Shown: positions 43,223-52,758 of the stretch, in pieces
Layout: the number at the start of each line of letters is the position of its first letter
How positions within the stretch are numbered: the stretch's first letter is position 1
NCBI RefSeq assembly: GCF_002844375.1
Contig: NZ_CP024199.1
Span: 2,467,001 to 2,531,000 of the forward strand
Direction: 5' to 3'
Origin: Thalassospira marina
GTDB lineage: Bacteria > Pseudomonadota > Alphaproteobacteria > Rhodospirillales > Thalassospiraceae
DNA: 64,000 nucleotides
Position numbers and translations under genes: made by a program
Notes under the pieces: generated by a model
The model's input: the letters and a program-made list of their open reading frames with translations, nothing else
What the model was told of the DNA's origin: nothing
The model's database searches: none

Positions 43223-44351
43223 TTAATTGATATCTTCGATCTCGCCAGCAGAACCGGTGACACGGGCGGCCAGGGCGGCCGCCATAAAGTCATCCAGATC
43301 ACCGTTCAAAACACCCTGGGTGTCCGAGGTTTCAACCCCGGTCCGAAGGTCCTTGATCATCTGGTAGGGTTGCAGAACGTAAGAACGGATCTGATGGCCC
43401 CAACCGATATCGGACTTGGTGTCTTCAACGGCCTGTGCTTCGGCTTCGCGACGCTGCAATTCGGCCTCGTATAAACGGGCTTTCAGCATTTTCATCGCGG
43501 TATCGCGGTTTTTATGCTGCGAACGGTCGTTCTGGCACTGGGCAACAATGCCGGTCGGAATATGGGTGATACGCACCGCAGAATCTGTCCGGTTAACGTG
43601 CTGCCCACCGGCACCCGATGCACGATAGGTATCAACGCGCAAATCCTTGTCCAGGATTTCGATATTGATATCGTCATCGACCACCGGATAAACCCAGCAG
43701 GACGAGAAACTGGTATGGCGGCGCGCGGCACTGTCATAGGGCGAAATACGCACCAGGCGATGAACGCCCACTTCGTTTTTCAGCCAGCCATAGGCATTAT
43801 GCCCCGACACCTTATAGGTAACAGACTTGATGCCGGCTTCTTCGCCGTCGCTTTCTTCAAGCATCACAAGTTTGTAACCCTTGGATTCACACCAGCGCAC
43901 ATACATACGGGCCAGCATGCTTGCCCAGTCCTGTGCTTCGGTACCACCGGCACCGGCGTGAATTTCCAAATAGGCGTCATTCGCGTCAGCTTCACCCGAA
44001 AGCAGGCTTTCAAGTTCACGCTTTGCCGCGATATCGCGGATCGACCGCAGGCCGTCTTCGGCTTCTCTGACCGTATCGTCATCGCCCTCGGCTTCGCCAA
44101 GTTCAATCAGTTCGATATTGTCTTCAAGTTCCTGTGCCAGGGCCTTGTACCCGTTGATGGAATCATCAAGCTGGGTCCGTTCGCGCATGATCTTCTGCGC
44201 GTTTTCGGGTTTGTCCCAAAGGGTCGGATCTTCGGCAAGGGCGTTTAATTCGTCGAGACGTCTAAGGGCATTATCCCAGTCAAAGATGCCTCCTCAGCAG
44301 TGCCATCGACTGCTTGATCTCATCAACCAATGCCTGTGCTTCAGCGCGCAT
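43223..44351 (-). CDS. prfB: peptide chain release factor 2, with +1 programmed frameshift
   Basis: RF2 terminates at UGA and UAA. Reading starts at ATG 44351 (MRAEAQALVDEIKQSMALLRRHL), meets an in-frame TGA at 44282-44280 after codon 23, and continues in the +1 frame (DWDNALRRLDEL) to the stop at 43223. The joined product is 375 residues. The catalytic GGQ is in ASGAGGQHVNRTD. The stop-recognition tripeptide reads SPY (RISPYDSAARRHTSF) where E. coli has SPF. A simple frame search would start the gene too late, at an internal Met at 44188. It lies downstream of mrcA on the same strand but separated by a terminator. Confidence 0.96.
44279..44294 (-). promoter_or_regulatory. prfB programmed +1 frameshift site
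   Basis: On the minus strand the mRNA reads AGGAGG CAT CTT TGA C. An internal Shine-Dalgarno (44294-44289) lies three bases before the slippery CTT-T (44285-44282). The stop is UGA followed by C, the weak context. This is the classical RF2 autoregulation: low RF2 makes the ribosome pause at UGA and slip forward. Confidence 0.97.
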
Positions 44352-44469
44352 TGATGTCTCCGTTTATTCAAAAATCTGGTTTGGACGATCCCTGCCCCAT
44401 CAGGCAGTTACCGCGTCATCGGCGGCGCTTATAACAGTTTTTGCCCCGCTTGAAACCCCTGCGGGCAGA

Positions 44470-44500
44470 CAAAAGGGCCGGAGAATTCCTCTCCGGCCCC
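44470..44500 (-). terminator. terminator of mrcA
   Basis: On the minus strand GGGCCGGAGA and TCTCCGGCCC form a 10-bp stem with loop GGAAT, followed by TTTTG. Confidence 0.88.
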
Positions 44501-44542
44501 ATTTTATCGTCAAACAGCATGCATCATGCCGTATTTTGCAGG

Positions 44543-46981
44543 TCAGTAAATGCCGCTGGGGCTGGAAACGCCGCCGTCATTGCCGCCTCCACCAACTCCG
44601 CCCGAGGCGCCATTATCAGGCGAACCACCGTCAATCACACTATCATTACGTTCCGGAATGGTGCCGGGTTTGAAGGCTTCCCAGATCACGTTGCTATTAC
44701 CTGCCTGTGCTGGCAGGCCACTACGTGCATCAACGCGCACCATGCGAATTCCCGGGGGGGTACGGAACGGAACGGCCTTAACGCCGTCCATCGCCCGGGT
44801 CATAAATTCCTGGAAAATCGGCGCTGCGGCCGATGCCCCCTGTTCACGCCCGCCAAGGGAACGGTTGTCATCGAAACCAACATAAACACCCAATGCCAGG
44901 TCAGGCGTAAAGCCAACAAACCATGCATCGCGGGAATCATTGGTGGTGCCGGTTTTACCCGCCAGCGGGAAAGGCAGGTTCCGCATGCGCCGACCCGTAC
45001 CACGCTGCACCACCCCTTCCAGGATGGAGACAATCTGATAGGCACTTGCCGGGTCTGTCAGCTGTTCGCGGTTATCAGGCAGTTCCGGCGGAAGCTGGCC
45101 GTTATAAACAACATCCTGGCATTCCGCACACTGGCGTTCATCACGGCGATAAATCACTTTACCGCGGCGGTCCTGAATACGGTCGATCAGGGTTGGCGTA
45201 ACCTTTTTACCGCCATTAACCAGTTCGGAATAGGCATTGGTCAGATGCAGCACCGTTGTTTCCGCAGCCCCCAGCGACATGGAAAGGACAGCCGGCATGC
45301 TATCAACCACGCCAAATTTTTCGGCGTAATCAACAACCTTTTCCATACCAATGGTCTGCGCCAGACGCACCGTCATCAGGTTTCGCGAAAGCTCGATCCC
45401 CAAACGCAGGGTCGAGGGACCATAAAACTTGCCGCTATAGTTACCTGGCTTCCATTTGCCCTGCCCCGGCCCCTGATCAATCACGAAGGGGGCATCAAGA
45501 ACCAGCGATGACGGGGTAAAACCGGAATCCATCGCGGCCAGGTACACAAACGGCTTGAAAGCCGAACCGGGCTGACGGCGGGCCTGGGTGGCACGGTTGA
45601 ATTTCGACATATCGTGGGAAAAACCACCCGACATTGCCAAAACACGGCCCGTATGCGGGTCCATTGCGACCAGACCACCATTCACATCCGGGATCTGCTG
45701 CAGGGAATAGCTGCCATCAATGGCTTTGCCGTCATCGTCCTCCAGGCTGGCAACCATTACAACATCGCCGGGATTAACCACATCCGATGCCTTGCCAACG
45801 GCGCCGCCCACCGTCTGGCCCTTTTGCCAGGCACGGGCCCATTTCATTTCGGCAAACGGGATTTTACCCTGCTGGCCGTTTTCAACACCAATGATCGCGT
45901 CATTGCCATCCAGGCGCAAAACAACTGCCTTCAACCAGGGAATATCGCGCGGTGCTTTTACCGGTTCCAGTGCCTTTTGCCAGTCACCGGAAATATCGAT
46001 TTTATCCATCGCCCCGCGCCAGCCATGGCGGCGGTCATATTCGACCAGGCCATCAAACATCACCTTGTTGGCGATGGTCTGCAATTTCGGGTCAACCGAT
46101 GTCCGAACCGAGAGGCCACCATTATAAAGGGCGTTTTCCCCATAGCGGTCGACCAGTTCACGGCGGACTTCTTCGGCGAAATAATCGGCATTTGCGTAAT
46201 AGTCGACCGATTCACGGTCCTGCCCGATCAGCGGAGCGGCAATGGCCTGTTTGGCTTCGTCCTCGGTGATGTAGCCTTCATCAAGCATACGGCCAACGAC
46301 CCAGTTGCGGCGCCCCTTGGCGGCATCATGGTCACGAACCGGGTCATAATTTGATGGGGCCTTTGGCAACGCACCAAGATAGGCGGCTTCGGCAACGGTC
46401 AGTTCATCAAGCGATTTATCAAAATAGCGCAGTGCCGCCGCAGCCACACCATAGCTGCCCCGACCCAGGTAAATTTCATTCAGATACAGTTCCAGAATGT
46501 GTTTTTTGGAAAAGGCCTGTTCGATACGAAACGACAGAATGGCTTCCTTGATCTTACGGTCATAGGAAACCTCGTTGGTCAGCAAAAAGTTTTTTGCCAC
46601 CTGCTGCGTAATCGTGGATGCCCCCACCGGGCGCCGGCCGGAACCAATATTGGCGATGTTGGTTACGGCAGCGCGAAACACACTGGGGAAATCAATGCCA
46701 GGATGTGTCCAGAAATTCTGGTCTTCGGCAGCAACAAAGGCATTCATCACTTTGCGCGGGATCTGTTCGATCGGAACAAAAACGCGTTTTTCCTTGGCAT
46801 ATTCGGCGATCAAGGCCCCATCGCCCGCATGAACACGGGTCATGACCTCGGGTTCGTAATCAGCCAATTGGGTATAATCGGGCAAATCCTGGCCAAAATG
46901 CCAGAAAACACCAAGAACACATGCCCCCCCTGCTACTGCCAGCAGGAAAAACACACCGATAATTGTCAGAAAAATACGCAT
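44543..46981 (-). CDS. mrcA: penicillin-binding protein 1A (glycosyltransferase/transpeptidase)
   Basis: A bifunctional class A PBP of 812 residues that polymerises and cross-links peptidoglycan. One N-terminal membrane anchor (IFLTIIGVFFLLAVAGGACVLG) is followed by the GT51 domain with the catalytic Glu in AAEDQNFWTHPGID and QQVAKNFLLTNE. The transpeptidase carries the S-x-x-K in PGSAFKPF, SLGAAETTVLHLTNAY, and KTGTTNDSRDAWF. The open frame extends to 47047. ATG 46981 directly precedes the membrane anchor and fits homologues. The C-terminus is Gly/Asn-rich and probably disordered. amiC lies upstream on the same strand, so cell-wall genes cluster here. Confidence 0.96.
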   Translation of the reverse strand: MRIFLTIIGVFFLLAVAGGACVLGVFWHFGQDLPDYTQLADYEPEVMTRVHAGDGALIAEYAKEKRVFVPIEQIPRKVMNAFVAAEDQNFWTHPGIDFPSVFRAAVTNIANIGSGRRPVGASTITQQVAKNFLLTNEVSYDRKIKEAILSFRIEQAFSKKHILELYLNEIYLGRGSYGVAAAALRYFDKSLDELTVAEAAYLGALPKAPSNYDPVRDHDAAKGRRNWVVGRMLDEGYITEDEAKQAIAAPLIGQDRESVDYYANADYFAEEVRRELVDRYGENALYNGGLSVRTSVDPKLQTIANKVMFDGLVEYDRRHGWRGAMDKIDISGDWQKALEPVKAPRDIPWLKAVVLRLDGNDAIIGVENGQQGKIPFAEMKWARAWQKGQTVGGAVGKASDVVNPGDVVMVASLEDDDGKAIDGSYSLQQIPDVNGGLVAMDPHTGRVLAMSGGFSHDMSKFNRATQARRQPGSAFKPFVYLAAMDSGFTPSSLVLDAPFVIDQGPGQGKWKPGNYSGKFYGPSTLRLGIELSRNLMTVRLAQTIGMEKVVDYAEKFGVVDSMPAVLSMSLGAAETTVLHLTNAYSELVNGGKKVTPTLIDRIQDRRGKVIYRRDERQCAECQDVVYNGQLPPELPDNREQLTDPASAYQIVSILEGVVQRGTGRRMRNLPFPLAGKTGTTNDSRDAWFVGFTPDLALGVYVGFDDNRSLGGREQGASAAAPIFQEFMTRAMDGVKAVPFRTPPGIRMVRVDARSGLPAQAGNSNVIWEAFKPGTIPERNDSVIDGGSPDNGASGGVGGGGNDGGVSSPSGIY

Positions 46982-47371
46982 TAAACGGATCTTTATCGTT
47001 TCGCTGTTGTTGCCGTCTCGACGGGTGCCTGATCGCACAAATAACACAAAGCCTTATCATCGCGGCAAAAAAGTGACCTCGTTCATAGAGAACGATCAGG
47101 TGAAACTTTTGGTTCCCGCGCCAGGATCGGTATTTGAACAAATTTTAAAACACATTCACCCCGTGCCATGATTGCGCGGACGATAAGCGCAAAAACCGGC
47201 AAAACAACGGCACAGTTTAATGAAATTCCAAAATACACATTTTCAAGCACACGCACCCATCACGTTTGCGCGCACGATCCATGCATAACAAACACATGAC
47301 AGACAGGATTAACATCGCTGACCCGGTCAGCTAAGCCCGCTCAGGCCTGCGACGAAAAATCCTGTACCGCG
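46982..47371. other. 390-base gap between amiC and mrcA
   Basis: No gene is supported. A perfect 15-base palindrome GCTGACCCGGTCAGC lies at 47318-47332, close behind the amiC stop. The middle is AT-rich and probably holds the mrcA promoter, which I cannot place with confidence. Some of the span will be mrcA 5' untranslated sequence. Confidence 0.5.
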
Positions 47372-48661
47372 TTAAAATTTGTGGGTTTTGAAATAGTCAT
47401 CAAGCGCCCGCATGATAGCCTTTGCCATCTTGGTGCGATGGGCGGCCGATTGCAGCAGTTTCGCATCGGTCGGGTTGGACAGATACCCCATTTCAAAAAG
47501 GGCCGAGGGGATATCAGGCGCCTTGAGCACCGCAAAACCGGCAAAACGATGGGTGCGCTGCTGCAGTTTGACGTCGTTTTTAAGTTCGCGCACCATGTCG
47601 GTGGCGAAATTGGACGACAAATTCATCGTTTCGCGCTGGGCAAGGTCGATCAGGATGCTTTGTACCAGCGAGTTTTCTTCGGAAAGATCAATACCGGCAA
47701 TAACGTCGGCCTTGTTTTCCTTGCTTGCCAGTGCCGATGCCTCTTTGTCCGATGCATTTTCAGACAGGGTGTAAACCGATGCGCCACGATGGCTTGAATC
47801 CGAAATGGAATCAGCATGAAGCGACAGGAACAGGTCGGCATGGTTTTTACGGGCAATTTCGGTGCGCTGACGCAATTTCAGGAACACGTCCTTATCGCGT
47901 GTCAGCAATGCCCGGTAACGCCCTGAATCCGTTAAAACCTTTGCAAGTTCACGGGCCGCTGCCAGGGTGACATCTTTTTCATAAACACCACCAACACCAA
48001 TCGTTCCCGGGTCAACACCGCCATGGCCGGCATCAATCGCGATCAGGGGTTTTTCATGGCCTGTCTGGCTGGTTTGGCCGGTTTCAACGGCAACATCGGC
48101 ACTTTTTTCGGTAACCGACGTATCATTGCGCTGACGGGCGGAATAGGCTGCCATGCTTTCGCGTGATGCCGCCATAAAGGTGTCGCGCGATGTGGGGGCA
48201 ACATCGATCACAAGGCGGTTGGGTTTGCCACCACTGGAAGGCAGGGTGAAAATTTTGGAAATCAATGCAGGCTGGCTGACGTCAAGAACAACGCGAAACG
48301 TGCCTGGCTTAAACAGGCCATAACGCAACCCGGAAATGATCCCCCCACCCGACGTCACTTTGCCGGGAGGCGCGCTCCAATCAATTTCGGGCATGTCGAT
48401 GATGATCCGAAACGGGTCAGGCAGCAGGAAGTAAGTAAAATCAACGTCGCTATCAAGATCGATGACAAAGCGGGTTTTATCGGGATAAACGCCCAGCCGC
48501 GCGCCCAGAACCTTTGCGGTTTTGGCTTCGGCCATATTGCTGAAAGACACTACAAAAAGGCAGCATAAAAACGCCGTGGCCAACGCCAAAAAGCCGCGAC
48601 CATTCAACAACCCACCCTGCGTGATTTTTTGCCTGCCTTGCAAAAGCACCGCCGACCCCAT
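47372..48661 (-). CDS. amiC: N-acetylmuramoyl-L-alanine amidase, AmiC type
   Basis: Periplasmic zinc amidase that splits septal peptidoglycan (429 residues). A signal-like hydrophobic stretch (about 24-45, ALATAFLCCLFVVSFS..AEA) precedes an AMIN domain (about 50-150; LGARLGVYPDKTRFVIDLD), which targets the septum. The Amidase_3 catalytic domain follows (IAIDAGHGGVDPGTIG with zinc His, the Glu of GVYEKD, FLSLHADSI, and FEMGYLSNPTDA). The start at 48661 leaves a long n-region. Internal GTG or TTG codons are alternatives, and no strong Shine-Dalgarno decides. Active amidases of this type need EnvC/NlpD-like activators. Confidence 0.94.
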   Translation of the reverse strand: MGSAVLLQGRQKITQGGLLNGRGFLALATAFLCCLFVVSFSNMAEAKTAKVLGARLGVYPDKTRFVIDLDSDVDFTYFLLPDPFRIIIDMPEIDWSAPPGKVTSGGGIISGLRYGLFKPGTFRVVLDVSQPALISKIFTLPSSGGKPNRLVIDVAPTSRDTFMAASRESMAAYSARQRNDTSVTEKSADVAVETGQTSQTGHEKPLIAIDAGHGGVDPGTIGVGGVYEKDVTLAAARELAKVLTDSGRYRALLTRDKDVFLKLRQRTEIARKNHADLFLSLHADSISDSSHRGASVYTLSENASDKEASALASKENKADVIAGIDLSEENSLVQSILIDLAQRETMNLSSNFATDMVRELKNDVKLQQRTHRFAGFAVLKAPDIPSALFEMGYLSNPTDAKLLQSAAHRTKMAKAIMRALDDYFKTHKF

Positions 48662-49503
48662 TCTGACTTACTGCTTTTTCGGATATCCCGACACGTCATG
48701 TGCCGTTTGTGCTTATAGCAACCAGAAAGTTAACGGGTAATTGACCAAACAGGCCAATCCGCGACTTCCCGGCTGACATATCATACGCATGCGACCAATT
48801 TATGATCCGGCGTAATTTTTGTGCGTGCGATTCCATATGCTTTTGCCAATCGCCCAATCTTTACAGGCAAACGCGATCCTTGCGTTATATTTGCAAATTC
48901 GCATACAGCGAACGACCATAATCACCACAAAAATTGCGGGTTTATTTACCCAAATCAGCGCACAACGCATTTTGAGCAATTTGCAAATCACGCCAATAAT
49001 TGAAAAATCGTTATGATCACAATTATTTGCGTCAAATTTTCTTTTCCGCCTATGAAAGGTCGAAAATGCGCGGTTTTTCGCGCACAGGCCCAATAAACCT
49101 TGTCGCAGACGCAACAAAATTGTTTGTGGCCTGTGAATAAAAGAGATATGTTGTCGCCGAGATTCCTATGCTTTACGGGACAAGAATACTCTCCGTCAGG
49201 CTGAGGACGCGACGTGGCAGTTCCTCGGGTCGGTGTCTCGGTGACGCGGCAATCCCCGCTCCCGATAGAGCCCTCCCATACCAGGCTGTCGTGGCGCGCT
49301 CGATACAGACATAAGCAATTCTTATTTTTAACACCAAAACCAGGTCCATACCGAAAGAGCAGCCGAAACGCGATGAACCATACAAATCACGGACATATCG
49401 CGACCTTTATGGGCGGCGCCTTCGGTAACGCCGGTTTGTTTGCATATCAGCACACTTTAGCGAGACGCATTAAACTGGCGGGACCTTCAGGAACAGGTTC
49501 CGA
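48662..49503. other. 842-base gap between amiC and rne: AT-rich promoter region and long rne leader
   Basis: No gene is supported. About 48800-49040 is AT-rich and has the palindrome ATTTGCAAAT twice, at 48889-48898 and 48979-48988, exactly 90 bases apart. A sigma70-like promoter is at 49124-49152. About 340 bases then precede rne, with several potential hairpins including GGAAC-A-GGTTCC directly over the rne Shine-Dalgarno. A long structured leader would fit autoregulation of RNase E. Confidence 0.55.
49124..49152 (+). promoter_or_regulatory. candidate rne promoter
   Basis: TTGTGG at 49124-49129, a spacer of exactly 17 bases, and TATGTT at 49147-49152. Transcripts from here would carry a leader of about 340 bases. 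Confidence 0.45.
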
Positions 49504-52500
49504 ATGGTCAAACGTATGCTCATCGACGCAACGCACGCGGAAGAAAGCCGCGTCGTTGTCATAAATGGAAATCGCCTAGAAGAATACGACGTCGAAACTT
49601 CGACCAAGAAACAGATTAAAGGTAATATCTATCTCGCCAAAGTTACGCGGGTTGAGCCCTCGTTGCAGGCTGCCTTTGTCGACTATGGCGGAAACCGTCA
49701 TGGTTTTCTGGCATTCAGCGAAATCCATTCCGATTATTACCAGATCCCTGTTGCCGACCGTGAAGCCATTGATCGCGCCCAGGCAAGTTCGCATTCCGTA
49801 CGCGATGCCGAAATTGTCGAAGACAATATCGGTGGCGAGGAAGACGACGCCCCGAAAAAAGAAAAGAAACCTGCCCGTTCGCGTTCGCGTCGCAAACCGC
49901 GCAAGGATGATGCTGCCAGCACACCTGCTGCGGAATCAGCTGATGATGCCAGCGAAGCACTTGCCGCTGGTGATGACGCCGCCGTAAGCGAAAACGCAGA
50001 CGCAGCAACCAGCGATGCCGGTGATGAAGACGGCAAGCCGCGTCGTCGCCGTGTGCGCAACCGTCGCAAAAAAGCCGACGAAAACGATGCTGCGTCCAGC
50101 GATGCATCCGCGCAGGGTGATGACAATAACGGCGATGATGGCGACAATGGTGGTTCGAACACCGTTGCGACCATGGCGGCCGAAATTGCCGAAATTTCCG
50201 TTGATATTGACGATGCCGATACCGACACCGTCAATGACGAAGAAAATATCGAAGACATGGGTGGCGATGACACCGATGAGTTTTCCGATAGCGTGCGCCC
50301 GCAATTGCAAAAGCGCTACAAAATCCAGGAAGTCATCAAACGTCGCCAGATTCTGCTGGTTCAGGTAGTTAAGGAAGAACGTGGCAACAAGGGTGCCGCC
50401 CTTTCAACCTTCCTGTCGCTGGCCGGTCGTTATTGCGTTTTGATGCCCAACACCCCGCGTGGTGGCGGCATTTCGCGCAAAATTACCAATGCGCAGGATC
50501 GCAAACGCCTTAAATCCATTCTTGCCGAACTGGAAATTCCGGGCGGTATGGCGGTTATTGTTCGGACAGCCGGTGCCGAACGGACCAAAGCCGAAATCAA
50601 GCGCGACTTTGATTATCTGATGCGCCTGTGGGACCGCATTCGCGAAACCACCCTGCAGAGCCAGGCACCCTGCCTGATTTATGAAGAAGCCGACCTGATC
50701 AAACGTTCCATCCGTGACCTTTATGCACGCGATGTTGATGAAGTTCTGGTCGAAGGTGACGACGGTTACCGCGTTGCCAAAGACTTCATGAAGATGCTGA
50801 TGCCCTCGCATGCAAAGCGTGTGCAGCCCTATAAGGACCAGGGCGTGCCGCTGTTCCACCGTTTCCAGGTGGAAAGCCAGCTTGATGCGATGCTGAACCC
50901 GGTTGTTCAGCTGAAATCGGGTGGTTACATCGTGATCAACCCGACCGAAGCCCTTGTTGCGATTGACGTTAACTCCGGCCGGTCGACCCGTGAACGCAAT
51001 ATTGAAGAAACGGCATACAAAACCAACCTTGAAGCCGCTGAAGAACTGGCCCGCCAGCTTCGCCTCCGTGACCTTGCCGGTCTGATCGTTGTCGACTTTA
51101 TCGACATGGAAGACCACCGCAACCAGACCGCCGTTGAACGCAAGCTGAAAGAAGCGATGCGCAATGACCGTGCGCGCCTGCAGATCGGTCGTATCAGCCC
51201 GTTTGGCCTTCTTGAAATGTCGCGTCAGCGCCTGCGTCCGTCGCTGGTTGAAAGCGCATTCGAGGTTTGCACCCATTGCCGTGGCGTTGGTCTGGTTCGC
51301 TCGATTGAAAGTTCGGCACTGCACCTGCTGCGTGTGATCGAGGAAGAAGGCATGCGCCGCCGTGCCGGCGCACTGACCGTTCACGTCGCCAGCGAAGTCG
51401 CCCTTTACATCCTGAACCGTAAACGCGATTCACTGGCTGAAATCGAACAGCGTTATGGCTTCACCGTCATGATTTTCGGTGATGACAGCCTGATTTCGCC
51501 GGACCACCGGATTGAACGTACCCGCGCACCGAAAAACGGTGAAGATGACCACCATCATCATGCGGTTCTCAATACCGACAGTGTCTCGCTGACCGCCATC
51601 GAAGCCCCGATTGAAAAGGTCGAGGAAGAGCTTGTTGAAAATACAAGCCGCGATGACGAGCACGACCACAATCAGGATAATGACGATCAGAACAAACGCC
51701 GCCGCCGCCGCCGCCGTCGTCGTGGCCGCCAGGATGACCGGGATGAAAACCAGTCTGGCGACAATGATGACCTTAACGGCCAGGACGATGGCAACCAGGA
51801 TGCATCGGCACCGTCTGATCGTGGCAATAACGACAATGATGATGGCGACGATGACGATGATTCATCGCGCAAGCGTCGCCGTCGTGGCAAACGGGGCGGC
51901 CGCCGCCGTTCGCGCCGCCAGGATTTTGAAACCGCACCGCGTGTGATTTCACCGGCAGATGATGCCGAAGCCACCGAAAAACGCCGCAGCCGTGACCACG
52001 CTGCCCCGGATGGCAGCGAAACCGACCTCGTGATTGATGGCGATAGCGAAGGCCAGGATGCCGATAGCTTTGCCACCAGTGACGAAGATGGCACCATCCG
52101 CCCGGCACGTGAACGCAGCACGACGGCCCCTGCCCCGGCACGCCAGCGTCGTGACCGCCGTGATCGCAACAAGGATAATCGCCGTAACAAGGATAACCGT
52201 GATCGTAATGATCGTGGCGACCGCGGTGATCGTGGTGAAGTGCGCAACATTCCGATCCAGAATGGCCCCGCACCGGAAGCCGCCAACGAGGCACCGGCAA
52301 GCGATGCACCACCAGCAGCCGAACCGGCACAGGTAAGCACCCCGGCAGCGGCATCCGCCCCGGAAGCAACCTTTGAACCGGCTGCAACCACCAAGCCCGA
52401 ACCGGCTGTGGTCAAGGCGGAAGCAGCCAGCAAGCCGATCGAACTTGATACGGATAAACCTGCCGCCGAACCCAAACCGGCAGCAGAAACCGTAACAGCC

Positions 52501-52638
52501 ACAGTAAACGCTGATGCACCAGCTGAAAAACCTGTCGCAGAAAAGGCAGAACAGCCTGCAGAAGCCCCGATGGTTGAAACGGCACCTGCCGCACCGGCAA
52601 AGCCGAAGCCGAAACGCAAAGGCTGGTGGAGCTCCTGA
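49504..52638 (+). CDS. rne: ribonuclease E
   Basis: Essential endonuclease and degradosome scaffold, 1044 residues. The S1 RNA-binding domain begins at KGNIYLAKVTRVEPSLQAAFVDYGGNRHGFL and is split by an acidic/basic low-complexity insertion (about residues 110-265) before resuming at KYKIQEVIKRRQILLVQV. The catalytic core has the magnesium Asp residues in VAIDVNSGRST and IVVDFIDMED, and the Zn-link CTHCRGVG. The C-terminal half is disordered, with Arg blocks and Asn/Asp runs, then an Ala/Pro/Glu-rich region. It ends in KPKRKGWWSS, typical of alphaproteobacterial RNase E. The S1 insertion is normal for this lineage. Confidence 0.96.
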   Translation: MVKRMLIDATHAEESRVVVINGNRLEEYDVETSTKKQIKGNIYLAKVTRVEPSLQAAFVDYGGNRHGFLAFSEIHSDYYQIPVADREAIDRAQASSHSVRDAEIVEDNIGGEEDDAPKKEKKPARSRSRRKPRKDDAASTPAAESADDASEALAAGDDAAVSENADAATSDAGDEDGKPRRRRVRNRRKKADENDAASSDASAQGDDNNGDDGDNGGSNTVATMAAEIAEISVDIDDADTDTVNDEENIEDMGGDDTDEFSDSVRPQLQKRYKIQEVIKRRQILLVQVVKEERGNKGAALSTFLSLAGRYCVLMPNTPRGGGISRKITNAQDRKRLKSILAELEIPGGMAVIVRTAGAERTKAEIKRDFDYLMRLWDRIRETTLQSQAPCLIYEEADLIKRSIRDLYARDVDEVLVEGDDGYRVAKDFMKMLMPSHAKRVQPYKDQGVPLFHRFQVESQLDAMLNPVVQLKSGGYIVINPTEALVAIDVNSGRSTRERNIEETAYKTNLEAAEELARQLRLRDLAGLIVVDFIDMEDHRNQTAVERKLKEAMRNDRARLQIGRISPFGLLEMSRQRLRPSLVESAFEVCTHCRGVGLVRSIESSALHLLRVIEEEGMRRRAGALTVHVASEVALYILNRKRDSLAEIEQRYGFTVMIFGDDSLISPDHRIERTRAPKNGEDDHHHHAVLNTDSVSLTAIEAPIEKVEEELVENTSRDDEHDHNQDNDDQNKRRRRRRRRRGRQDDRDENQSGDNDDLNGQDDGNQDASAPSDRGNNDNDDGDDDDDSSRKRRRRGKRGGRRRSRRQDFETAPRVISPADDAEATEKRRSRDHAAPDGSETDLVIDGDSEGQDADSFATSDEDGTIRPARERSTTAPAPARQRRDRRDRNKDNRRNKDNRDRNDRGDRGDRGEVRNIPIQNGPAPEAANEAPASDAPPAAEPAQVSTPAAASAPEATFEPAATTKPEPAVVKAEAASKPIELDTDKPAAEPKPAAETVTATVNADAPAEKPVAEKAEQPAEAPMVETAPAAPAKPKPKRKGWWSS

Positions 52639-52666
52639 TCAGAACGTTCAGGACAGGACACAAAAC

Positions 52667-52699
52667 AAGAAAGGGATGCCACATCGGCATCCCTTTCTT
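52667..52699. terminator. terminator shared by rne and the convergent aminotransferase gene
   Basis: AAGAAAGGGATGCC and GGCATCCCTTTCTT form a perfect 14-bp stem with a 5-base loop. The last part of rne is about 30 bases upstream. Confidence 0.92.
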
Positions 52700-52758
52700 C
52701 ATTTATAAGCCACTGTTTTTCAAGATTTTTTCAGAAAAAATCCCGAAAGACGTACCGG

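Noticed and set aside
49214..49503. Plus-strand frame in the rne leader
   Set aside because: Runs into rne out of frame and has no protein-like features; treated as leader sequence.
50404..51384. 326-codon minus-strand frame
   Set aside because: Antisense to the RNase E catalytic core.
51690..51960. Apparent tandem repeats of CGC/GAT triplets
   Set aside because: These encode the Arg and Asp/Asn blocks of the RNase E scaffold and need no separate explanation.
51687..52682. 331-codon Ser/Ala/Arg-rich minus-strand frame
   Set aside because: Antisense to the low-complexity C-terminal half of RNase E; composition is the mirror of Arg/Asp/Ala repeats.
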